From assembly GCF_023283945.1 (NCBI RefSeq), contig NZ_JAKIKW010000001.1:298807-362806 (forward strand): a stretch of DNA of 64,000 bases. The letters run 5' to 3'. This document shows positions 18,588 to 28,538 of this stretch, one piece after another; the first letter of the stretch is position 1; every line of letters starts with the position of its first letter. A program made the position numbers and the translations under genes. The notes beneath the pieces were generated by a model. That model was not told where the DNA came from. It searched no databases and saw only the letters and a program-made list of their open reading frames with translations. This DNA comes from Shewanella gelidimarina. Lineage in GTDB: Bacteria > Pseudomonadota > Gammaproteobacteria > Enterobacterales > Shewanellaceae.

Positions 18588-18619
18588 TTGACCTTGGATA
18601 CAACTCCAAGGTTTATACT
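18588..18619 (+). promoter_or_regulatory. MerR-type promoter and ZntR-like operator
   Basis: A -35 TTGACC (18588-18593) and -10 TATACT (18614-18619) are separated by 20 bp, longer than the normal 17. A perfect inverted repeat ACCTTGGA/TCCAAGGT (18591-18598 with 18605-18612, six-base centre) fills the spacer. This is the classic MerR-family layout, in which the metal-bound activator untwists an over-long spacer. It drives the regulator and permease genes just downstream, so the operon is probably autoregulated. Confidence 0.88.
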
Positions 18620-18686
18620 TTGAACATTGATAAATATCGCATCGGCGATATTTGGCAGCCTATCGCGGTGAAATTAGGAGAAAATG

Positions 18687-19190
18687 ATGTATCGAATTGG
18701 TGAGCTGGCACAGTTGTGTGAGGTCAGAACGGATACGTTAAGGTTCTACGAGAAACATGGTCTGCTATCGCCTTCATCAAGAACCGATTCGGGTTATCGT
18801 ATCTATACCGAAGCTGATGCTGAACGCTTACGCTTTATTTTACGTGCCAAAGCGGTCGGTTTTACGCTAGCAGAAATAGCGGAACTGCTTTCGATTGAGT
18901 TAGACAAGTCCAATTGGGCTTGTGCCGACGTTAAAGGATTAGTGGACGATAAACTGGCTAATGTTGAGGCCAAGATTGCCGAACTGAACCATTTTCAACT
19001 CTCTTTGCAACGACTATCTCAAGCGTGTTGCGGTGGGCCTGAAAGCGCAGAACATTGCTCAATTTTAGAAGCGTTAGAGTCGAGTACAGAGAACATTCGC
19101 TGTGAAAATCATAGCCATACTCACGACGATGCCCAGTTTACTAAAACGTGCCAAGACAAATCAGCCGTTAAGAATACACAAGAGAAATAG
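18687..19190 (+). CDS. zntR: MerR-family zinc-responsive regulator (ZntR-like)
   Basis: 167 aa from the second of two adjacent ATGs. MYRIGELA matches the ZntR start, and the AGGAG is better spaced from it than from 18684. The MerR helix-turn-helix covers about residues 1-70 (DTLRFYEKHGLL, SGYRIYTEADAERLRFI). A dimerisation helix follows, then the metal-binding loop SQACCGGPESAEHC, whose CC and later C match the ZntR zinc site. The tail is His/Asp-rich (HSHTHDD). It sits 2 bp before the permease gene. The exact metal (Zn, Cd or Pb) is not fixed by sequence alone. Confidence 0.87.
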   Translation: MYRIGELAQLCEVRTDTLRFYEKHGLLSPSSRTDSGYRIYTEADAERLRFILRAKAVGFTLAEIAELLSIELDKSNWACADVKGLVDDKLANVEAKIAELNHFQLSLQRLSQACCGGPESAEHCSILEALESSTENIRCENHSHTHDDAQFTKTCQDKSAVKNTQEK

Positions 19191-19192
19191 TT

Positions 19193-20524
19193 ATGTTATT
19201 AAACAACTTTATCGACCTTTTTTTAGACTCGGCGCCTTGGCTATTATTGGGCCTAGTGTTAGCGGGCATGCTCAAAATGTTTGTGCCTATGGCTTGGATG
19301 CAGAAACAGCTCGGCGGCCACGGTTTTAAAACCGTGGTTAAAGCGGCCGTATTGGGTGCGCCTTTACCTTTATGCTCATGCGGCGTTATTCCGGCTGCAG
19401 TCGGCTTGCGCCGTAGTGGAGCATCAAAGGCGGCGACCACCTCCTTTTTAGTTTCAACGCCAGAAACTGGGGTTGACTCAGTGACCGTGTCTTACGTGTT
19501 GCTTGGCCCATTCATGGCGATTGTCAGACCAATAGCTGCAGTTATCAGTGCCATTGTGGCCGGCTTATTAGTCGGTCGTGATGACGATGACGGCAAACCC
19601 GCAGCGCAGCAAGCTAAGCAAGCCGAGACGTCATCTTGCTGTAGCAGCAAGAAAGCGGAGCCTAAGGTAGCCACTAGCTCGTGCTGTGCAAGTGAAAAGA
19701 AAGCAACGGTGAGTATGAAACCGGTTGCAGATAGCAGCGTAATGTCTATGCCAGTCAATGCAGCGCCACTGAATTTACACCAAGCTACAGAGGCTAAGAA
19801 ATCGAGCTGTTGTAGCAGTAAAAAAACAGCACCAATTAAAACAGAAGCGACCACTTCATCATGTTGTAGCTCGAAGACGACAGATACCGCAGCTGAAGCT
19901 GAAAGCTGCTGCGAGTCGACTAAAGATATTGCGACTGAGTTAAAGGGCACTTCTGTCATCAGCCGTATTGGTAAGGGTTTGCATTTTGCGGCGACGGATT
20001 TGGTGCGCGATACAACCGTATGGCTATTGGTTGGTTTGTTTTTTGCCGCCTTGGTACAAACTTATGTCCCCGCTGACTTTATGGCAAAATGGGGCGATGG
20101 CATTTTAGCGATGTTGGTGATGGTCGTTATTTCTGTCCCTATGTATATCTGCGCAACAGCATCAACGCCTATTGCGGCGGGTTTGCTACTGGCTGGCGTT
20201 TCACCAGGTGCAGTATTGGTGTTTATGTTGGCGGGCCCTGCGACGAATATAGCGACCTTAGGCGTGGTGACTAAAGAACTCGGCAAGCGCGCGCTATTTG
20301 GTTATTTAGGCGGTGTATTGGGCGTGGCATTAGTCTCGGGCGTCATCGTCAATTACCTTGTCGAAACCTTTGGTTTTGTGGTTATGCCGCAGATTGGCGA
20401 GCAACATAACTTGTTGCCAGCGGCGATTGTCTACACTTCAGGTATTGTGCTTGCAATACTGATGGCTAAGGTCTTTTTAGACATGCTACCTAAAAACTGG
20501 TGGCGTCGAGATTGCTGCTCATAG
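19193..20524 (+). CDS. SO_0444-family Cu/Zn efflux permease
   Basis: 443 aa. Two DUF318/ArsP-like permease halves, each with a run of transmembrane helices (about 1-125 and 265-435), contain PLPLCSCGVIPAA in the first half and VPMYICATASTPIAAGLL in the second. The cytoplasmic-type linker between them is cysteine-rich: SSCC, SSCC, SSCC, SSCC and ESCC pairs set among Lys/Ala/Thr stretches. Another CC lies at the C-terminus (RRDCCS). This architecture is that of the SO_0444 Cu/Zn exporter family of Shewanella. It is co-transcribed with the ZntR-like regulator and ends before a strong terminator. Confidence 0.87.
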   Translation: MLLNNFIDLFLDSAPWLLLGLVLAGMLKMFVPMAWMQKQLGGHGFKTVVKAAVLGAPLPLCSCGVIPAAVGLRRSGASKAATTSFLVSTPETGVDSVTVSYVLLGPFMAIVRPIAAVISAIVAGLLVGRDDDDGKPAAQQAKQAETSSCCSSKKAEPKVATSSCCASEKKATVSMKPVADSSVMSMPVNAAPLNLHQATEAKKSSCCSSKKTAPIKTEATTSSCCSSKTTDTAAEAESCCESTKDIATELKGTSVISRIGKGLHFAATDLVRDTTVWLLVGLFFAALVQTYVPADFMAKWGDGILAMLVMVVISVPMYICATASTPIAAGLLLAGVSPGAVLVFMLAGPATNIATLGVVTKELGKRALFGYLGGVLGVALVSGVIVNYLVETFGFVVMPQIGEQHNLLPAAIVYTSGIVLAILMAKVFLDMLPKNWWRRDCCS

Positions 20525-20583
20525 TGTTACCCATCGTATAGGCTCATGTATTAAATTGATGGGTATATAGATTGGCAGCAGAA

Positions 20584-20610
20584 AAAGGCACTCATTGAGT
20601 GCCTTTTTTT
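20584..20610 (+). terminator. Terminator of metal-efflux operon
   Basis: AGGCACTC-ATT-GAGTGCCT followed by seven Ts, about 60 bp after the permease stop. The same hairpin core recurs at 33222 and 34738. Confidence 0.88.
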
Positions 20611-20772
20611 ATGTTCATTTATGCTCCCTGTTGAAACCGTGAGGTGACGAGAGTGCCTAAACTATCCACCATTTAGTCCGCTGCTTTTTGTTGTGGAATA
20701 CAGACACTTATCCCTATTGAACACCGTAGCAGCCATATTATGTTCATTTTTGATATCAATATTTCATCATCT

Positions 20773-21122
20773 TCATCCAAACATGGTGTTAAAAGCAGCA
20801 TGATCCTCGTTCAATGTTCCAAATATCATCTCTTCGACCAACAGCAGGGCAAATTGCGGCAACGGCAATTTAGCCCTATTTCCAGTTAAACCTAAATTAG
20901 TCGCTGCCACAGTGACGTTATAGGTGCGCCATATTGTCTCGATATAAATAAATAGCCTTCGGAAAAATTGAATATCCTTTTTTATTTATAATCGATATCA
21001 GCATGTTGCAGGCTTATATTCCCTTGTAAGCGTGATATTGAGGCATTTTCTAACGGAATTACGTTCTTTTCATTGTCTCTATTTATCTTTTTACGTCGAT
21101 ATTTTAAGGGACATATTGTCAT
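20773..21122 (-). pseudogene. Possible decayed coding segments
   Basis: On the minus strand two consecutive open segments in different frames look protein-like. The first is a 46-codon ORF from an ATG at 21122 (MTICPLKYRRKK...) ending in TAA at 20982. The second is a 71-codon frame from 20985 to a TGA at 20773 (IYIETIWRTYNVTVAATNLG and on to HAAFNTMFG) with no start codon. I recognise neither. They may be a frameshifted relic, or chance. Confidence 0.25.
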
Positions 21123-21265
21123 CTCTGGTGGTTCATAATGTCCACCTTTGCATATTTTTGCTTAAGCAGCATTTAATGCTGAATTGTTTGCAGGTCCGCT
21201 AGCTATCTGGCTCTTGCTGCTAAATTTCTGGCATTTATTGGTGTTTCGCTCTGTAGGTGTTTTGT

Positions 21266-21281
21266 TGTGATCTCGATCATG
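21266..21281 (+). promoter_or_regulatory. Possible CRP/FNR-family site upstream of fdnG
   Basis: TGTGA-TCTCGA-TCATG contains the palindrome TGATC-TC-GATCA. The left half is a perfect CRP half-site and the right is weaker. It lies about 170 bp before fdnG, in the only long upstream region of the formate dehydrogenase cluster. In Shewanella CRP is a main activator of anaerobic respiration genes, so control is plausible. Confidence 0.35.
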
Positions 21282-21447
21282 CGTTAGTAATTGTCCGTAT
21301 AGGTGACTTTGGGGATAATCTCTTGGCGTTGACGCGTCTTTGTTTAGCGTGCGGCTTAGCAAGACAAGTTAACGACAAAAACCAAACTACAGCGTCGAGA
21401 TGAGAAGTCGGCCTGGGTAGATAGAAAACTAATTGTGTGAGGGTAAT

Positions 21448-24400
21448 ATGAACAGACGTCAGTTTTTTAAACTGTGCGCGAGTAGTACTGCAACCTCAGC
21501 GATCTCTGCACTTGGGCTGTTGCCCGGTAAAGCGTTTGCTGCGGTTCGTGAGTTTAAACTACTAAGAGCGAAAGAGACCCGCAATAACTGTTGTTATTGT
21601 TCAGTGGGTTGTGGCTTATTGATGTACAGCCACGGCAGTAACGGTAAAAATGCCGAAAAATCTATTTTCCACATTGAAGGCGATGCGGACCATCCGGTTA
21701 ACCGCGGCTCACTTTGTCCTAAAGGTGCAGGCTTGGTGGACTATGTGAACAGTCCGAACCGTAATCACTTTCCTGAAGTACGCGAACCAGGTACTAATGA
21801 ATGGAAACGCATCAGCTGGAATGAGGCATTCGGTCGTATTGCTCGCCTGATGAAAGATGACCGTGATGCAAACTTTATCGAAAAGAACAGCGATGGAACC
21901 ACGGTAAACCGCTGGTTGAGCACGGGGATGATGACCTCCTCTGCACAGCCAAACGAAGGCGCTTATATTACCCATAAATTTGCCCGTTCTCTTGGCCTTG
22001 TTGCCATCGATACTATTGCACGTAACTGACATTCCCCAACGGTAGCAAGTCTTGCTCCAACATTTGGGCGCGGTGCCATGACCAACCACTGGATCGATAT
22101 TAAGAACTCCAATGTCGTGGTGATCATGGGTGGTAATGCCGCCGAAGCACACCCTGTCGGTTTCGGCTGGGTTACAGAAGCCATGGAACACAATAACGCC
22201 AAACTGGTTGTTGTCGACCCTCGTTATAACCGCAGTGCAGCACTGTCGGATTGCTACGCGCCTTTGCGCAGTGGTACAGACATTGCCTTTTTGCTCGGCT
22301 TAAGCCGATACCTGATTGAAACCAAACAAGTTAACTATGACTATGTGAAGGCTTATACCAATGCCTCTTACATCGTCCGTGAAGATTTCGAATTTAATGA
22401 AGGTCTGTTCAGTGGCTTCGATGAGAAGAGTCGCACCTATGACAAAGAGACTTGGTACTACGAGCTTGATGAAGACGGCTATGCCAAAGTCGACGAAAGC
22501 TTTGAACATCCACGTTGCGTATGGAACCTGCTGAAGCATCATGTGGAACGCTACGATTTTGACACCGTCAGCAATATCACAGGTACCCCAGTTGAGGATT
22601 ATGAAAAAGTGTGTGCCATCATCGGCAGCACCTATACCCATGACAAAGCGGCGACCTTCATGTACGCCTTAGGTTGGACTCACCACACTAAGGGCACGCA
22701 AAATATCCGTTCTATGGCCATGGTTCAGCTATTGCTGGGCAATATTGGCGTACTCGGTGGCGGTGTGAACGCACTTCGTGGGCACTCAAATGTGCAGGGT
22801 GCAACGGATATGGGGCTATTGTGTCAGGCTCTGCCCGGTTACCTCAAATTGCCGAGTGACAAAGATACGGATCTTGAAACTTATCTGGATCACCATACAC
22901 CCAAACCACTGCGTCCGGGTCAGACCAACTACTGGTCAAACTACCCTAAGTTTTTCATCTCTCAGATGAAGAGTTTCTGGGGCGAGAACGCCACCAAAGA
23001 AAACAGCTTTGGTTATGACTGGTTACCGAAGTGGGATCAGCAATACGATTTCACTAAACACATCGACATGATGTACCACGGCGAGGTTAATGGCTATTTT
23101 ATTCAAGGGGTTAACGCGATTAACTCTATGCCTAACCGTAACAAGACGTTAGCGGCATTTAGCAAGCTGAAGTTCATGGTGGTGATGGATCCACTCGCGA
23201 CAGAAACATCCGTTTTCTGGAAAAAAGACGATAAGTTTAATGATGTCGATCCAAGCCAGATCCAGACTCAGGTGTTCCGTCTGCCGACGACTCTGTTTGC
23301 CGAAGAGGAAGGCTGTATTGTCAACTCGGGTCGCTGGATGCAGTGGCACTGGAAAGGGGCGAATGCACCCGGTGAGTCTAAGCCTGATGCTGCGATCTTA
23401 TCCGGTATCTTGATGAAGCTCAGAGCGCTTTATAAAGAAGAAGGCGGTGTATTGCCTGAGCCGATTAATGCGATTAACTGGGCTGGCTATCACGACTCTC
23501 ATTTCCCGCATGGGTCGGAAGTGGCAAAAGAGCTCAACGGTATTGATCTTAAAACGGGTAAGCAGCTGGATAGTTTCAGTCAGCTTAAAGATGACGGTAG
23601 TACTGCCTGTGGCTGCTGGATCTACTCGGGTTCTTGGACCGAAGAGGGCAACTTGATGGCCCGCCGTGATAACTCGGATCCGTCCGGCAAAGGTATCACT
23701 CCGGGTTGGTCATTCGCTTGGCCTTCTAATCGTAGAGTGCTCTACAACCGCGCGTCATGTGACGTTAATGGCAAGCCTTGGGATCCAAAGCGAACCATTG
23801 TGGAATGGAAGCATGATAAATGGCATGGCATCGATGTCGGTGACTTCAATATGAAGCTGACACCACAAGAATCGGCTCATCCGTTCATTATGCAACAAGA
23901 AGGTGTCGGACGTTTCTTTGCCCTTAAACACCTGGCTGAAGGACCATTCCCTGAGCATTACGAGCCCATGGAATCGCCTATCGGCACCAATCCATTGCAT
24001 CCTAAAGTGATCAGTAACCCTGCGGTACGTATGCTCGATGGTGTAGCAGAAACCTTGGGTTCGCATAAGGAATATCCGTATGTGTGCACTACATACTGCG
24101 TAACTGAACACTTTAACTTCTGGACTGCACATTGTCGTTTAGCAGCTATCTCTATGCCTGAGACGTTTGTTGAAATAGATGAAGTGTTGGCGGCAGCAAA
24201 AGGGATCAACAGCGGCGATTGGGTCACCGTGAGCTCTAAACGTGGCGAGTTGCAGACCAAGGCATTAGTGACTAAGCGCCTACAACCGCTCAAGGTTCAT
24301 GGACAGCTAGTGCACACCGTGGGATTACCGCGTCATGGCGGTTATAACGCGCTGACTCGCAAGAGCAGCAGTTGTAATGTTTTGACCACAGAAGTGGGTG

Positions 24401-24468
24401 ATGCAAATACTCAGGTGCCTGAATTTAAGGCATTCCTGGTAAATGTTACTAAGGTGGAGGCGATCTAA
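21448..24468 (+). CDS. fdnG: Formate dehydrogenase-N major subunit, selenoprotein
   Basis: 1006 aa when the in-frame TGA at 22027-22029 is read as selenocysteine (residue 194), close to the 1015 aa of E. coli FdnG. I start at the ATG at 21448 (GAGGG upstream). A Tat signal (NRRQFFKLC, cleavage near AFAAV) directs export. A [4Fe-4S] site follows (NNCCYCSVGCG with LCPKGAG), then the molybdopterin (bis-MGD) domains. The segment after Sec (HSPTVASLAPTFGRGAMTNHW) is highly conserved in FdnG. It oxidises formate to CO2 at the periplasmic face. It is followed by fdnH, fdnI and fdhE. A plain reading would split it into two ORFs at the TGA. Confidence 0.95.
22027..22066 (+). promoter_or_regulatory. 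Selenocysteine UGA with bacterial SECIS element
   Basis: The UGA is followed 11 bases later by a hairpin at 22041-22058: GG, bulged U, AGCA stem, AGUCU loop, UGCU-CC. The bulged U and the GU in the apical loop are the features SelB needs in the E. coli fdhF and fdnG SECIS. The selA, selB and selC genes lie just downstream. Confidence 0.88.
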
Positions 24469-24470
24469 TT

Positions 24471-25379
24471 ATGTCGACTCAAGATATTATTTTAAGCTCC
24501 GGCACCTCTAGGCTCAGCCCCGCGGCGCAGGTAAGAAAGAAACTGAGCAAGGTGGCCAAGTTATTTGATGCCACCAAGTGTAACGGCTGTAAGGCCTGTC
24601 AGGTTTCCTGCTCTGAGTGGAACGATCTGCGGGCACCCATCGGTGAGTTTACCGGTAGTTACCAAAACCCGGCGGACCTTTCTTCCGAGTGCTGGACTCT
24701 GATGAAGTTTAACGAGGTTACCGATGAGAAAGACAAGCTACTACGCTGGCAGTTTACTCATACAGCCTGCATGCATTGTGACGATCCAGCTTGCTTGACC
24801 GCTTGTTCGACCAAAGATGCCATTGTTCAACATGCCAACGGCATTGTGGACTTTGACTCTGACAAATGTATCGGCTGTGGATATTGCGTAACCGCTTGTC
24901 CGTTTGACGTCCCTAAGCTCGACTCTGTGGATCAGAAAGCCTACAAATGCACTATGTGTTCTGACCGATTGCAAGTGGGTCAGGAACCCTCATGTGTGAA
25001 GTCATGTACCACTGGCGCGCTTAAGTTCGGTACTCGTGAAGACATGCTTTTTATCGCAGATATGCGTATTAAGCAACTTCATGAAAAGGGCTTTGCTAAG
25101 GCTGGATTGTATAACCCGAAAGGGGTTGGCGGTACCGGTATGATGATGATTTTACATGATATCGATGACCCACAAAGTTATGGTTTACCGGCTGATCCAA
25201 AGACCAGCTTGTCGATCAAACTATGGCAAGACGTAGTCAAACCTTTGGGAGCTGCAGGGATTATCGCCACGGTGGCGGTGGCTTGTCTGCACCGTATCAC
25301 TGTGGGCCGTAATATCGTCGAAGAAGATGAACCTGCTGCGTTCGATCACTCTCACCCAAGCAAGTCAGATAAGGAGTAA
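24471..25379 (+). CDS. fdnH: Formate dehydrogenase-N iron-sulfur subunit
   Basis: 302 aa (E. coli FdnH 294). Four ferredoxin-type cysteine groups are visible: CNGCKACQVSC, CMHCDDPACLTAC, CIGCGYCVTAC, and CTMC with CVKSC. A C-terminal transmembrane helix (about residues 250-270) anchors the subunit, with the Fe-S part on the periplasmic side. It carries electrons from FdnG to the cytochrome b subunit. The ATG follows the fdnG stop by two bases and is preceded by GGAGG. Confidence 0.95.
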   Translation: MSTQDIILSSGTSRLSPAAQVRKKLSKVAKLFDATKCNGCKACQVSCSEWNDLRAPIGEFTGSYQNPADLSSECWTLMKFNEVTDEKDKLLRWQFTHTACMHCDDPACLTACSTKDAIVQHANGIVDFDSDKCIGCGYCVTACPFDVPKLDSVDQKAYKCTMCSDRLQVGQEPSCVKSCTTGALKFGTREDMLFIADMRIKQLHEKGFAKAGLYNPKGVGGTGMMMILHDIDDPQSYGLPADPKTSLSIKLWQDVVKPLGAAGIIATVAVACLHRITVGRNIVEEDEPAAFDHSHPSKSDKE

Positions 25380-25384
25380 CGCTC

Positions 25385-26029
25385 ATGCATAAGCAGAATA
25401 AGATTTTGCGCCATAAGTTGTTCGATCGGATCTGCCACTGGTTTGTAGTGGCAGTGGGCTTGGTGGCTTTTCTTACCGGCTTCGGTTTTTTCTTCCCATC
25501 CTTTCAATGGTTGGGAGCCATTGCAGGTACGCCGCAGATGGCGCGCTTTGTTCATCCTATCGCCGGCTTGATGATGTGTCTGCCGTTGATGTTGATACTC
25601 GTGCGTTATTACCACCATAACAAGTGGGAAAAGAACGACCTTAAATGGATGCTAGCCATCAAGGATGTGATGTTTGAAAACGAGGACAAAATCCCCGCTA
25701 TCGGCCATTACAATCCGGGGCAAAAAGTGCTGTTTCGGACCTTTGTGGTGACCTCTGTCGTGTTGACAGTGACTGGCATCATGATGTGGCAGCCCTACTT
25801 TGCGCCTTACTTTGCCTCCGCCGCTATCGAGTGGGCCATCTTGTTGCACGCCGTTTGCGCGGTGATCATGTTGATCTTCGTGATCGTGCATTTCTGGATG
25901 GCTACCTGGGTAGAAGGGTCGGTTGCAGGCATGTTGTATGGCTCTGTTTCAAGAGCCTGGTGTAAGAAGCACCATCCCAACATGCTTAATGATCCAAAAC
26001 TAAAGACTATAAAGCAGGAAAAACACTAA
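25385..26029 (+). CDS. fdnI: Formate dehydrogenase-N cytochrome b556 subunit
   Basis: 214 aa (E. coli FdnI 217). Four transmembrane helices are seen, with histidines positioned for two b hemes (ICHWFVV, FVHPIAG, LLHAVCAV, FVIVHFWMATW). It passes electrons from FdnH to menaquinone and so completes a proton-motive redox loop. AAGGAG precedes the ATG. It lies five bases after fdnH and two bases before fdhE. Confidence 0.95.
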   Translation: MHKQNKILRHKLFDRICHWFVVAVGLVAFLTGFGFFFPSFQWLGAIAGTPQMARFVHPIAGLMMCLPLMLILVRYYHHNKWEKNDLKWMLAIKDVMFENEDKIPAIGHYNPGQKVLFRTFVVTSVVLTVTGIMMWQPYFAPYFASAAIEWAILLHAVCAVIMLIFVIVHFWMATWVEGSVAGMLYGSVSRAWCKKHHPNMLNDPKLKTIKQEKH

Positions 26030-26031
26030 TT

Positions 26032-27006
26032 ATGAGCACAGCAATACTCGACGCTGAAAAAATCCCGGCCCAGAAATTGGAGATCAAAACCTTGATCCCT
26101 GCAGATCCTCAAGCGATCTACCAATTCCGGGCTGAAAGACTCGCAGAGCTAGCTGAAGAGTCAGGTTTGCCTGATTACTTTCGCTTGCTGAAGCTGCTGG
26201 TCAGCGCGCAAGCACGGGTAGCCTCTGTTAATGATGGCGTTGCCACACCGACAGGTTTATCTGAGCTGAGCTGCTTTGGCCCCAAGCCTGAGTTTGATTT
26301 CGAGCAAAGTCAGCCTATGGCACAGGGTCATTTTGAGTGGGGAAACTATTGGCAGTCGGTATTGCTGGAGCTCATAAGTGATCTCTTGCCTAAGCTCTTG
26401 TCCAAACCTTTGTCTGAATCTTCGTCGGAAAGTGCGGCGGATCTAACGGCAGTACTAAAGGCGTTAGCAAGTACTGAACCGGAAACCTTGCAGCAATATG
26501 CCGAGGCGATGTTACTCGGTCATTTTGCAGAGGTTCCGGCTGAGTACACGCTGTTTATCTGGGCTGCGTTATCAGTCTATTGGTCTCACTGGGCGACGGA
26601 TGTAGCAACTGCTCTAGCAGCAACGGGACAAGGTTATAAAACCCTATGCCCGGTGTGTGGCTGTCATCCGGTGGCGAGTGTGATCAAGGAGAAACCACGC
26701 ACAGGTTTACGTTATCTACATTGCAGCTTATGTGAAACTGAGTGGCATCAGATCCGTGCTGAGTGCACCTCTTGTGGTGAAGACAAAGGGGTTTTTCTCT
26801 GGGCAGAAACAGAAACAAAGGCGGCTGTGCGGATCGAAAGCTGTGACACCTGTAAGGGGTACACCAAGATGTTGTTTACTGACATCAACCCCAAATTTGA
26901 GGTCGCAGTGGATGATCTAGCAACGCTACTGATGGATCAATATGTGGTAGAGCAAGGCTATTTGGCCACAACGGTTAATCCGCTATTGCTGGCCCACGAG
27001 CAGTAA
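26032..27006 (+). CDS. fdhE: Formate dehydrogenase accessory protein FdhE
   Basis: 324 aa (E. coli about 309). The C-terminal half has the FdhE rubredoxin-like metal sites: CPVCGCHP, CSLCETEW, CTSCGE and CDTC. An insertion rich in Ser/Glu/Leu (about 120-145) accounts for the extra length. FdhE is needed for maturation of respiratory formate dehydrogenases and binds the Tat-targeted catalytic subunit in the cytoplasm. It is transcribed directly after fdnI. Confidence 0.93.
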   Translation: MSTAILDAEKIPAQKLEIKTLIPADPQAIYQFRAERLAELAEESGLPDYFRLLKLLVSAQARVASVNDGVATPTGLSELSCFGPKPEFDFEQSQPMAQGHFEWGNYWQSVLLELISDLLPKLLSKPLSESSSESAADLTAVLKALASTEPETLQQYAEAMLLGHFAEVPAEYTLFIWAALSVYWSHWATDVATALAATGQGYKTLCPVCGCHPVASVIKEKPRTGLRYLHCSLCETEWHQIRAECTSCGEDKGVFLWAETETKAAVRIESCDTCKGYTKMLFTDINPKFEVAVDDLATLLMDQYVVEQGYLATTVNPLLLAHEQ

Positions 27007-27113
27007 AGTCAGTCCTGTCAGGGCGGCTGATTCCAGATAACGGAGTCAGTTGCACTGACTTTTATTCCAGTAAGTTCAGTGACAACTGAATAGAAATTTA
27101 TAGACATTATCAG

Positions 27114-28538
27114 ATGACCTCAGCAATCGACACTACCGCCGCCCTTTACCGTTCACTGCCAGCCATGGACAGCTTATTGCTGCATAAGGCCGTGCTAAAA
27201 CTCAGGCTAGAGTATGGCGATACTTGGGTTAAGAGCCAACTCAGCAGCTTGCTTAATCAGGCAAGAGAGCTTATCGCTCAGCAGAGTAAACTCCCGGACT
27301 ACTGCGGGGCACCTGAGGCACTCATAAAAGAGTTAACCCACAAATTATTAGACGGTCAACGCCACAGTCTACAAGCGGTATGGAACCTGACAGGGACCAT
27401 ATTGCACACCAATCTCGGACGTTCGCAATTGAGTGAAGCGGCAATTTCTGCCGTCACTAAGGTGATGCGCTACCCGACGCCCTTAGAGTTTGAACTGGAG
27501 GCTGGCAAGCGCGGTCACCGTGATCTAGCGATAGGAAAAATATTACAGCAGTTAACCGGTTCTCAGAGTTGCTGTCTGGTGAACAACAACGCCGCAGCCG
27601 TACTTTTGATGCTTTCAGGCGTCGCGGCAGGTAAAGAGGTTATTGTCTCACGCGGCGAGTTGGTGGAAATTGGCGGTGCCTTTCGCATCCCAGATATTAT
27701 GCGTCAAGCCGGTTGCACTTTAATTGAAGTTGGCAGTACTAACCGCACGCATCTACGCGACTACGAAGCGGCGATCACTGAAAATACCGCCGCCATTATG
27801 AAAGTTCACACCAGTAACTATCATATCCAAGGTTTTACCGCAGCGGTGGATGAAAAACGCTTGGCCACACTCTGCCAGCAACACCAAATTCCGTTGATCT
27901 CAGATCTGGGCAGTGGCGCGCTGACCGATCTGAGTCAGTTTGGCTTAGGCGATGAACCCACGCCGCAAAACATGCTCACTGATGGCGTTAATTTAGTGAG
28001 TTTTTCGGGTGACAAATTACTCGGTGGTCCACAGGCCGGGCTCATTGTTGGCGACAAAAATCTCATCGATAAACTGCAGCAACATCCGTTAAAACGCGCA
28101 CTGCGTTGCGACAAGATGACGCTGGCTGCGCTCGAAGCGACTCTATTACTCTACCGAAATCCTAAGCGGCTCAATGAAGAGTTGCCGATGCTGAGAAAAA
28201 TGTCTCGTTCACTGGCCGAGCTGGAGCAAGTGGGCCAGCAAATGATGGCTGAATTACCTGAATATTTTGCCTCGCACTTCACCTTGGCAATCACCGCAAG
28301 CCAAACTCAGGTAGGCAGCGGCTCCCAGCCAGAGACTCTACTGGAATCTTTGGCACTGACCTTCACTCCGACGGCTAATAGCCAATACCGTATTCATCAG
28401 TTAGAGCAAAAGTTTAAGCAGCAAGATAAACCTATCATAGGTCGAATGGCCAATAACCAATATTGGTTGGATCTTCGCGGCGTCGAACAGGAAACTAGAT
28501 TAATCAATGCCCTAAGACAGGTTGGACAAAGCTTATGA
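27114..28538 (+). CDS. selA: L-seryl-tRNA(Sec) selenium transferase
   Basis: 474 aa (E. coli 463). This PLP enzyme converts seryl-tRNA(Sec) to selenocysteyl-tRNA(Sec) using selenophosphate. The PLP lysine lies in SFSGDKLLGGPQAG, and conserved segments include NLTGTILHTNLGR, VNNNAAAVLL, ISRGELVEIGGAFRIP (read here with V for I) and DLGSGAL. There is no strong Shine-Dalgarno before the ATG at 27114; a later in-frame ATG exists but would remove conserved N-terminal residues. It overlaps selB by four bases. Confidence 0.95.
   Translation: MTSAIDTTAALYRSLPAMDSLLLHKAVLKLRLEYGDTWVKSQLSSLLNQARELIAQQSKLPDYCGAPEALIKELTHKLLDGQRHSLQAVWNLTGTILHTNLGRSQLSEAAISAVTKVMRYPTPLEFELEAGKRGHRDLAIGKILQQLTGSQSCCLVNNNAAAVLLMLSGVAAGKEVIVSRGELVEIGGAFRIPDIMRQAGCTLIEVGSTNRTHLRDYEAAITENTAAIMKVHTSNYHIQGFTAAVDEKRLATLCQQHQIPLISDLGSGALTDLSQFGLGDEPTPQNMLTDGVNLVSFSGDKLLGGPQAGLIVGDKNLIDKLQQHPLKRALRCDKMTLAALEATLLLYRNPKRLNEELPMLRKMSRSLAELEQVGQQMMAELPEYFASHFTLAITASQTQVGSGSQPETLLESLALTFTPTANSQYRIHQLEQKFKQQDKPIIGRMANNQYWLDLRGVEQETRLINALRQVGQSL

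Noticed and set aside
20746-20760. TTGATATCAA as an FNR box upstream of fdnG
   Set aside because: The half-sites touch with no four-base spacer, so it does not fit FNR.
21433-22029. Short separate 198-aa molybdopterin protein ending at TGA
   Set aside because: The TGA is the selenocysteine codon of fdnG. The downstream frame is continuous and conserved and a SECIS hairpin follows.
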